From: Catonia carolina
Lineage: Eukaryota > Arthropoda > Insecta > Hemiptera > Achilidae
DNA: 64,000 bases
Assembly: GCA_035578175.1 (NCBI GenBank)
Contig: JAQMRL010000006.1
Span: 28,646,393-28,710,392, forward strand
Direction: 5' to 3'
This document shows, piece by piece, positions 56,570 to 64,000 of the stretch (the first letter of the stretch is position 1; every line of letters starts with the position of its first letter). Both the position numbers and the translations under genes were made by a program. The notes beneath the pieces are model-generated. The model ran no database searches. It saw only the letters and a list, made by a program, of their open reading frames with translations, and had not been told where the DNA came from.

Positions 56570-56633
56570 CCCACCAGGTTGGTCTAGAGGTAAAGTCGTC
56601 GCCAAGAGTCAGCTGTTAAACAGCTGACTCTTT
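56570..56633 (+). mobile_element. SINE family S2, head only
   Basis: Only the first about 64 bp remain (CAGGTTGGTCTAGAGGTAAA, then AACAGCTGACTC). The rest is replaced by family D. Confidence 0.7.
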
Positions 56634-56835
56634 GACTGCTTTGATTTTTTTACTTCTGGTTTTGGGCCACTTACGGTTAAATCCAGAACTTCAAACCCAA
56701 TTTTGGCTCAATAACTTTTTGCATAAATTACGAAACCAAAATTCCTTTGTTACTATCTCCAATAGTTTCTGATATCTGGATGTGATGGACGGACAGACAA
56801 AACAAAATGCTAGATGACAATTTAAAAAATTATCC
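56634..56835 (+). repeat. Family D repeat, single unit
   Basis: GGTTTTGGGCCACTTACGGT, AACTTCAAACCCAATTTTGG, TACTATCTCCAATAGTTTC and the GACGGACAGACAAAAC ending match the array at 563-1385. Confidence 0.7.
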
Positions 56836-57149
56836 CTATTTGCGTTAGGTTTCCATCTGAAGGAACCTACTAATCAGAAAGAATCCCCTCCATAGAAAAC
56901 CAAGCCAGAACAAAAACACCGAATGTCAGTTTTTTAAGAACTCAATATTATACTGTGACAATATGAAGACGAATATGGTTCAAGAAATTTCTAGTACTTA
57001 ATTCATAAAATGTTAGAGAGTAAATAATAGAGTGAAAAAGTAACAATAAGGCTAGTTATAAAAGGTCATTTAAAAAGGAACGCGCTATTGTGTATGATAA
57101 GGTAGGGTCTTTGTTGTACAACTATTTATGAAAGGGTCGGTTGATTACC
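56836..57149. other. Spacer, nothing recognised
   Basis: No recognised feature. Confidence 0.45.
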
Positions 57150-57289
57150 TGTAACAACTTTTATTCTATTTATAATAGATATATTTACTTGTTTACAATA
57201 GTTAAGACTTTTCCAGTAAAAAGGATTTTTTGTACTTTATTATTTGTATCGAATTTCTCTGTTTTGCTAGAATTATCTTTTTGATCCAC

Positions 57290-57317
57290 TATATAAAGAG
57301 ACCCCCGGGCGGTCAGT
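57290..57317 (+). promoter_or_regulatory. TATA box plus arthropod initiator
   Basis: TATATAAA at 57290-57297 is followed by TCAGT at 57313-57317, placing the initiator A 25 bp downstream of the TATA start. This is the classical arthropod Pol II core spacing. A GC-rich CCCCCGGGCGG sits between them. No coding frame follows closely. Confidence 0.45.
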
Positions 57318-57417
57318 GGGTTAGTATCCGTTTGATCTTTGACGAGTGTTTATTGAGTGGCTATAGGTGCGTAGTATCAGAGCATTTTAGTGGTTAACTA
57401 TTGTTATATTATCTTGT

Positions 57418-57745
57418 AACCCTCCGGGTTGGTCTAGAGGTAAAGTCGTCGCCAAAATTAGCTGTTTAACAGCTGATTTCCGGAGACGAAGGTTCCTGGT
57501 TCAAATCGTAGTGAAGGTAGTTACTTTTATACGGATTTGAATACTAGACAGTGGTTACCGGTGTACTTTGATGGTTGGGGTTCAATTAACCATTCTCTCT
57601 TAGGAATAGTCGGCCTGAGTCTGTACAAGACTACATCTAATTTACACGTCATACATATCATCCTCATCTCATTGGGTCATGGGGTTGCTTATTGTTCTCA
57701 ATTGAACAGATTGCAACGTACACATTAGGGATTTAAAAAAAAAAA
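57418..57745 (+). mobile_element. SINE family S2, full length, type copy
   Basis: Head CCGGGTTGGTCTAGAGGTAA (A box), B-box region GGTTCAAATCGTAG, and a body with an imperfect palindrome around AGCTGTTTAACAGCTG. Poly-A tail to 57745. Target duplication TATTATCTTGT at 57407-57417 and 57746-57756. It would be transcribed by Pol III and mobilised by a LINE. Confidence 0.9.
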
Positions 57746-58129
57746 TATTATCTTGTGTATGTGCATTATATTCAGTTTTTGTGTATGTGCTTTGTGTATA
57801 ATTATTGTTTGTAAGTGGTATTAAGTGAATTATTGAGTTATTTATTGTGTTGCTTCATTATAATTAGTTTATTGTTTATTCTGTAAATCTTTTAGTGTAA
57901 TGAATACTTGTAATTGTAAACTTTAGTGTATTAATTATTTAATTACCTAGATCCCGAAAACGGACCTTAGCGATAAGTGTCACAATACTTTTGGAATCTT
58001 GTTCAATTGCTACAAGCAACATGCGGGTTGCAGTGAACGCCTTAATGAAACTACATGTTAAAAGTAGTACTCTTGTCATAAACACTTGTAAAGAAATTAT
58101 ATAATTAAAAATAAATCATGCCGGCCGCA

Positions 58130-58296
58130 CTGGCGTAGTTGGTAACGTGCTCGCCTCTCACCATGCGGTCTTGGGTTCGAATCCCACTCAGCCACGGCAT
58201 TTTCATATGTTACAAAAAAATCATTTCATCATTCACAGCTGCAACCCAACGTCGTCGCTAATGACCACAGTAGTTGATGCGACGTTACCATGTACC
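58130..58296 (+). mobile_element. SINE family S1, full head
   Basis: GCCGGCCGCACTGGCGTAGT opens the head. A box TGGCGTAGTTGG, B box GGGTTCGAATCCC. The tail is decayed but alignable (TCGCTAATGACCACAGTAGT, then GCGACGTTACC). Confidence 0.8.
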
Positions 58297-58334
58297 ATAG
58301 CATGCCTACCATATGCATAGCATGCATACCATAG

Positions 58335-59146
58335 CATGTTTTTAGCGATTTTGGTCAGTGTATAAACAGAATATCTCAACAACGGAACATCGTACGATGT
58401 TAAAACTTGAAACGTAAGATAGATACCACCAGAGGCCCGACACAAACATTTTCATCAATATCGGTCAAACGAAAGTAGTAGTTTATTCGTGTGATTGATC
58501 ACTGTTTTGCAATTTTCCCAAAAAACGGCTCCTATGTTTTGTTAAAAATCACCTCATTTACTATTTTTAATGCTTTAAATGCACTACAAGATAAGTAAGG
58601 CGCCATGTCTGCTAAGTTCTTTGGGAGGCTATTCTCACGTAGAAAAAATGGTTTTTTAATATTGCGGCCTTAATATGCATTTTAAAGCAAAAATGTATAC
58701 AATCAAAGTCGTAGACAATTTAAAACTTTTATCGAAATATTTCTTTGTATAACGCTTAGTTTAGTGGTAATTTGTGATCTTCTGTTTTTTTTTCATGAAA
58801 ATCTGTAAAAAATGGTTATTTTAAGATTTCGGCCTTTGTTTCGGCCATTTACGACAAAAATGTATAAAATAAAAGTTATAGAAAATTAAAAGTTCTACAA
58901 CTTTAGTTTAAGCATGTTTCTTTACAGAGAGCCTAGTTTAGCGTTAAAGAATGATTTTTCCGTATTATTAAGCTAAACTAAGGTTGATTTTCATTTTGCA
59001 TCATTCACTCATGATTAAAATAAGGTTATGTTTTTGTGGTTAATTTTTTGTTTTGTTTATTTCTAATGTATTATTATAATGTCAGGTTATATTGGTCATT
59101 ATTTGCATTGGCAAGATAAAGTCAGGTGAGTGTTCACTCCAGATTT
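58335..59146 (+). mobile_element. Family H copy, 5' tip missing
   Basis: It begins at the CATGTTTTTAGCGATT block with almost no microsatellite and proceeds colinearly to GGCAAGATAAAGT, the decayed hairpin and CAGATTTTT. Confidence 0.85.
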
Positions 59147-59281
59147 TTTTACAATTGTACTGTTTTGAGAGTGTTCTGTTTCATTAAGGCGTTCACCTGC
59201 AACCCGCACGTTTCTTTTAGATATTGGAAAAGATCGTATTTTTGTTTTATCTGTCGTGGGCTCTTTACACTCTTCACAGTT

Positions 59282-59749
59282 TATTTTTTTGTATTCGAGG
59301 CGGCGAGAAAAACCCATGTTCATTCCCTCACGATGAGGGGTAGTAGTGTTGGACTCAATTGAGGCGTCCTCGTCCAACCCAAGGAGGCCGCAACTGCCTA
59401 CTAACCAAAAACCCGCCGCCTGGCCACTTGATCCGACATCAAGCAACAAACCCTCCATCTCCCTCGGAACTGTTAATGTAATACTACACGAGAAATGTCG
59501 GGTTAAAAAATTTACACACTGTCAGCGGGGCATGGAAGGGAACCGTAGCCTAATTCCCCTCTCGGTGTGACTGACCAACACTCCTCTCTCACTTTCATTC
59601 ATCTCTTTCATCATCAGCTCTGGAAATAAAGTATGCCTACTTTATTAGATCGGGACACAGGATTGATTTACTGTGGGAGAGGGCGATCCCGCTGATCTCC
59701 AGATGTCTCCTCCCTCCGCAGTCTCCCGATCACCCTCTCTGCAAACTGA
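59282..59749 (-). mobile_element. R1-clade retrotransposon 3' end, 5' truncated
   Basis: Target duplication ACTCTTCACAGTT at 59269-59281 and 59750-59762. The minus strand matches the last about 470 bp of the element ending at 12408 (end of ORF2 plus 3' UTR). It ends GCCTCGAATACAAAAAA. Confidence 0.9.
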
Positions 59750-59762
59750 ACTCTTCACAGTT

Positions 59763-60506
59763 GGTAAGTTGCAAAATTTGCACTGTAACTGACGAAGCGT
59801 AAGCGAATATAAAAAAAATAGACTTTTTGTAATTAAAAAGAAACAGTTGTAATAATTTAGGTGTTCCACACACTTTACACAAGGTTAATAATGAAATGCA
59901 TATTATGCAGCAATGGTATTATGGAACAGTTTAATATAAACTTAACAGTGGTTGGTTGGGAATATAAATGTTTGTAATGACGTAACATAACACAGCATAA
60001 AATTATGCAGAATACTGTAAAACATTAGTACCCCGTGTTATACATAATGAATTTATTACATTAATGTATTCATATGTCAAGTTAATTAAATTAGTGGCAT
60101 ACGTGTGAAAATTTAATTAGTTTAAAAGATAAGTTATGTCATGGACTGTAAATTATTGGGTGGGAATTTAGAATATCGTAGATTAAGACCGAAGATGTAG
60201 ATTTGCCATCTGCAATGTCCATTCAGGAGTACCGTTTATTTATTAGTTTAATTAATGTAAAATTCAAAATGTTTGCAAATTTGGTGCTGAAATACTATTT
60301 TCATTAAAGTTAAATGAATGTCTAACGAGTAATTCAGGGGTTGTTTTGTGTGTACAGTTCGTTTTACTGGTTAGTTTTACTACTGGTTAATTTTAGATAA
60401 TATTCAAAGTTAGTTTTCATAGAAGCATCTAATTAATTTAAATTTAAATTTGTAGTAATAGTTTTTAATAGAAACTTAATAAAATTAGTAAATGAAATGT
60501 GTTTTT
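59763..60506. other. Spacer, nothing certain
   Basis: AT-rich. A GTAAGT donor-like site occurs at 59765, but no exon can be supported. Confidence 0.4.
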
Positions 60507-61444
60507 ACTTTCTCTTGCCTATATGAATATACAGGATTGTTTTCATTACGATTTTTTGAAATCGAGTTTTCACCGGATATATACGTTTTCAGACCCCTTG
60601 AACCCGAAATAATGTTTTTAGCAATTGGTCTGTGCGTGCGTGCGTGCGTGCGCGCGCGCGTGCGTGCGTGTGTGTGTGTGTGTGTGTGTGAACAGAATAT
60701 CTTAAAAATTAACATTGTACAAACTTGAAACTTAAGTTAGGTACTACGAGAGGACTCGACACGAACATTTTCATCAAAATCATTCAACCGGAAGTAGTAG
60801 TTTGTTCGTGTCATTTTTCACTTTTTTGCGATTTCCTCAAAAACGGCTGTTACGATTTTTTAAAATCGCCTCATTTACTAAATTATGAATGCTCTACAAG
60901 ATAGGGTAGGTGCCATGTCTGCTGAAATTCTTGGAGAGCCTGTGCTATCATAAAAAATGTTTTTTTTATTGCGGCTTTAATATGCATTTTAGCACATAAA
61001 TGTTTATAGTAAAAGTTGTAGAGAATTTAAAAACCTACAACTTTTATTTCTTACATTTCTTTGTATAACGTTTAGTTTAGCGGTAATTAGCGATTTTCTG
61101 TTTTTTTTTCCACGAAAATGTGTAAAAACTTAAATCTTTTAAAGATTTCAGCCTTAGTATGCATTTTACGACAAAAGTGTGATGAAGTTTATAGGAAATT
61201 AAAAGATCTAAAATTTTTATTAAGAGAGTTTTCTCTACAGAGTCTAGTTTAGCGTGAAATAATGGTTTTCATTATTTTTAAGCCAAACTGAGGTTGATCT
61301 TTTTCATCATTCACTCATGATTAAAATTAGGTTATGTTTTTGTGGTTAGTTTTTTGTTTATTTCTTATGTTTTATTACTAATATTAGGTTTATTGTCAAT
61401 TATTTGCATTAACAAGAACAAGTTGTGTGTGTTTCACACCAAAT
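60507..61444 (+). mobile_element. Family H element, complete
   Basis: Starts ACTTTCTCTTGCCTATATGA in a T-run, with a (GC)n(TG)n tract at about 60634-60690. All conserved blocks follow, then AACAAGAACAAGT, a shortened hairpin and CACCAAATTTTTTT. Together with 47561-48419 it defines the consensus. Confidence 0.9.
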
Positions 61445-61567
61445 TTTTTTGATACTTAACATGACCGCATTATACAATTCTAGAGGTCTATTTGGCCCGT
61501 TTTAACTGTCCTTCGTTTTGTGCGGAGGGGCCACAACCCAGTTCGGTCTATACTGTCTTCAACAATT

Positions 61568-61569
61568 GT

Positions 61570-61604
<35 letters not shown>

Positions 61605-61655
61605 CACACACACACCCAAAACGACGTTCTGATAATTTCTCCCGCGTACGCGGGC

Positions 61656-61692
<37 letters not shown>
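61568..61692. repeat. (AC)n - GC-rich palindrome - (TA)n compound repeat
   Basis: An (AC)n array (about 61568-61614) and a (TA)n array (about 61658-61692) bracket a 43-bp spacer with the perfect 14-bp palindrome CCCGCGTACGCGGG. Frames through it encode only His/Thr or Tyr/Ile repeats. Confidence 0.9.
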
Positions 61693-61694
<2 letters not shown>

Positions 61695-62460
61695 TATTGA
61701 AAATTTTTACTAAAATATATAAAAACTGAAAATAATGAAAGGAAAAAAGTTTTTGAAAAGGAAGATGGAAAAATAAATGGTTGTGGTTATGTTTATTTAC
61801 CTGATGGAAGGATGATGCTGAAATATTTAAATTGATAATTAGTATCTGAAACATATATTTGTATTGGGGGCTCGATCTCCTGTACCGAAATGAATCTGTT
61901 TTCATGAAAAGCAAAAACAGAACACCGGGTGGACAGAAGAAACAGAAAAGCCTACAGTGAACGAATGCTGAGAAAATAGGCTGAAAAAGAGCTTCTAGAA
62001 ACGTCTAAAGTCACCTTACATTATCTAAAATTGGCCATATACGAGGGGAAAAAATTTATTGATAATTAATATTGAATGTGTTATATTGTTTTTACATTAT
62101 CAGTAACCTAGAGTGGTTTTACAGATTACTAAGTAAACGTGGCCCACTCAAGTACGTAACTAACAACACAAACTTATAAACAATTTTTAAACTTAAATAG
62201 TTTTGAAGGAATTCCTCTTCAAAAGTAATGTAACTTGACCTTATTGGTATTAATTAAAATAAAAAACTTTGTTCGTGAAAAATCTTTATCACCAACAATT
62301 TTTGTTTGTGAAATTGCAATAAGGTTTTTGAATTGCAACTTAATTCTACTAAATCGTAAAATATATCAAAATATAAAAGAGAACGAGGACGCCCGAGGAA
62401 GAGATGAGTAGATTTGAGAGTTTCGGAACAGGAAGAGATGTCTAATCCTTGAAAGGAAGA
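61693..62460. other. Spacer, nothing recognised
   Basis: No recognised feature. Confidence 0.45.
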
Positions 62461-62551
62461 CGAACAAGAAATAGAAGGAGGAGGAAGAGGAAGAGACGAA
62501 AAAGGAAGAGGAGGAGGAGTAGAAAAGAAGAAGAAGAAGAAGAAGAAAAAG
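62461..62551 (+). repeat. Purine-rich (GGA/GAA)n tract
   Basis: Low-complexity purine run. Ser/Phe-rich minus-strand frames over it are compositional. Confidence 0.85.
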
Positions 62552-63096
62552 AAATCGTTGCAATACTCGTATTGCAACAATAAACATCTATATCATAACC
62601 GATATTAAATTTTGCGTTGACTATTTCAACATAAACGTATATCATCAATTTATAAATTAATTAAGACAAACATTTGTTGTAGTAGTAATATTAACATTTT
62701 AATTTAAAATTTATCACCGAGAAATTTGCATTGCTAAGAGTAAAGTGAGAATTTAAAATTAAAGATAAATATTTCTTTGAATTTTAATCCTGAATATATT
62801 TTAAACTCTCAGGAAACTTAATATCAATTTACCTTCATTTCAAAATCTCATCTAAGTAATTAATATCCAGTTAATTAAATCTCACCTAATTAAATAAATT
62901 TCTATAAACTATATAAATTTTGTAATTAGCAAGGAATTTTTAATATATAAATTATAATTTGCATTTTTAATAATACTAAATCAAACATTCCTTGGCGAGG
63001 ACAAATATTTTCAGTTTATATTATCTATGTTTCATCAGAGCAAGTTATTATTATTTTACAGTTTTCCTTGTATTCCTGAAATTCATTTTCCTTTTT
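62552..63096. other. Spacer, nothing recognised
   Basis: AT-rich, with no recognised feature. Confidence 0.45.
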
Positions 63097-63107
63097 ATTA
63101 GTTAGTT

Positions 63108-63500
63108 CTGCCCTTAACAGACAGGTGGAGTGTCAATTTATTTACACTCAATCTGTCCGTTGCAGGGCTAAAATAAATAGTTCTGTTTCTTATCACATGG
63201 TCAGCCAATTAAATGACTGAATCATTTAAGAACAGAAGAGGTAGATGTGCAAAAGACACTAATCAGAGTTATCTCCTCTGAAGGTAATGAATTTCATTAT
63301 ACAGCCAGACCCTGTGGTGAATGAAGTGAAAGTGTCATTTGCAGAGTGGGAAATCTGTGCTTTTCAGAGGGCCTGGCATGCTGATAAGCGTAATTTTTCA
63401 CTCAGTGAGGAAGGCATGGTAAACCACCTCACTCCTTATTTTACTTAGTAAAACCTCCAGAGGTTCAAACCAGCCTTTTGGCTGATGACCTAAACAACAC
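63108..63500 (+). mobile_element. Family C retroposon, full-length type copy
   Basis: This 393-bp copy starts CTGCCCTTAACAGACAGGTG and has conserved blocks GTTCTGTTTCTTATCACATG, AGAGTTATCTCCTCTGAAGG, GTGGTGAATGAAGTGAAAG and AGTGAGGAAGGCATGG. It ends GGCTGATGACCTAAACAACAC. Perfect target duplication ATTAGTTAGTT at 63097-63107 and 63501-63511. Other copies are 5'-truncated and end in (AAC)n, so it moves by retroposition. No Pol III A box is evident at its 5' end, so it may be the 3' part of a LINE or an unusual SINE. There is no conserved frame. Confidence 0.85.
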
Positions 63501-63511
63501 ATTAGTTAGTT

Positions 63512-63748
63512 ATGTTTAAATTCAAAAACCCTTACTAACTAAATGAATCTCTCATTCATTCACTGATCACTAACTCTAACTTCTCGATCACGTAAAAGCC
63601 GAAATACTAGAATTCGGAAAAGTTAAGCATTTATATTTTGGCTTCTTGTCCATAAGAGGAAAAAATAGAGCGACAATTTATAAAGCAATGCATTTCGTAT
63701 TACTTCTCTACCTCTAAAACTGACGATATAATATATTCTAATTCTTTT
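63512..63748. other. Spacer, nothing recognised
   Basis: No recognised feature. Confidence 0.4.
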
Positions 63749-63881
63749 TCTTTCTCTTGCCTATAAAAATATATAGGAAGGAAAGTATTATTTTCATGTT
63801 GATTTTTCGAAATAAAGTTTTTACCGGATCTACACGTTTTCAGACCCCCCCAACCCAAAAAAAACATGTTTTAAGCGATTG
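63749..63881 (+). mobile_element. Family H 5' end fragment
   Basis: Starts CTTTCTCTTGCCTATAAAAA and proceeds to TTTTAAGCGATTG, breaking off exactly where the microsatellite normally begins. Confidence 0.85.
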
Positions 63882-64000
63882 AAAATGTAATTTACTAGTT
63901 AAGACATGTTTATTACGAAAATTAACTGTATTTATAATTCATCATACAACGTGAAAAAATTTGTTAATAAAAATTAGCTTGGAAATTCTTGTTACTTCGA

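Larger units (their letters stand above)
57150..57941 (+). mobile_element. Possible solo LTR, split by an S2 SINE
   Basis: The stretch begins TGTAACAAC and contains a well-spaced TATA/initiator pair (57290-57317) followed by a U5-like AT-rich region. A six-base direct repeat ATTACC flanks it (57144-57149, 57942-57947). Removing the SINE and one of its target duplications leaves about 450 bp, a normal LTR size. Against this, the right end is not CA and no internal retrovirus-like genes or second LTR are present. It could equally be a host promoter. Confidence 0.3.

Noticed and set aside
59155..59768. Possible plus-strand host exon with TTTTAG acceptor and GTAAGT donor
   Set aside because: After removing the R1 insertion the sites are about 70 bp apart, but such sites are frequent by chance in AT-rich DNA; the minus-strand frame is the better conserved one.

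Overview
The window looks like an intergenic stretch of a large, AT-rich, repeat-laden animal genome. An insect or other arthropod is the best guess, because it combines Jockey- and R1-clade non-LTR retrotransposons, mariner, a P-like element with a THAP domain, and tRNA-derived SINEs. I found no host protein-coding gene, no genuine tRNA or rRNA gene, and no prokaryotic features. Nearly every convincing reading frame belongs to a mobile element.

The dominant repeat, here called family H, occurs about two dozen times. A full copy is about 0.9 kb. It starts ACTTTCTCTTGCC, carries a (GT)n tract about 130 bp in, repeats the start inverted (GGCAAGAGAAAGT) near its 3' end, and finishes with a GTGTGA/TCACAC hairpin. 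This is the layout of DINE-1/HINE (Helentron-associated) elements. Other short families are S1 (tRNA-headed SINE with the tail GGACGTTAAACC), S2 (tRNA-headed SINE starting GGTTGGTCTAGAGG), C (a retroposon of about 390 bp with an (AAC)n tail), D (a 127-134 bp tandem unit) and T (a MITE of about 0.73-0.80 kb flanked by TTAA).

Layout. 0-4.6 kb holds D, C and H repeats. 4.6-6.5 kb is a mariner with a T MITE inside it. 7-12.4 kb is a patchwork of SINEs, C and non-LTR fragments ending in a 5'-truncated R1-clade element. 12.5-17.2 kb is a full-length Jockey element (minus strand, 12-bp target duplication, one ORF2 frameshift). 17-27 kb is H, T and C copies plus an RNase H fragment. 27-31.6 kb is one H copy broken by two minus-strand retrotransposons. 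31.6-39.4 kb is H, T and C copies and a palindromic mariner derivative. 39.5-43.9 kb is a Jockey element with both ORFs open, the best candidate here for a recently active element. 44-55 kb is RT remnants, SINEs, H copies and the second palindromic mariner. 55.5-56.4 kb is a P-superfamily remnant with an 8-bp target duplication and a decayed THAP domain. 57-64 kb holds SINEs, a possible solo LTR, an R1 fragment and H and C copies.

Relationships between elements are mostly insertion histories. The autonomous ORFs (Jockey, mariner, R1, RTE-like) are the kind of machinery that could have moved the short families, but no non-autonomous family here can be tied to its driver except the palindromic mariners. 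Boundaries come from reading target-site duplications by eye; unassigned spacers may hold older repeats or host regulatory DNA that I cannot recognise.
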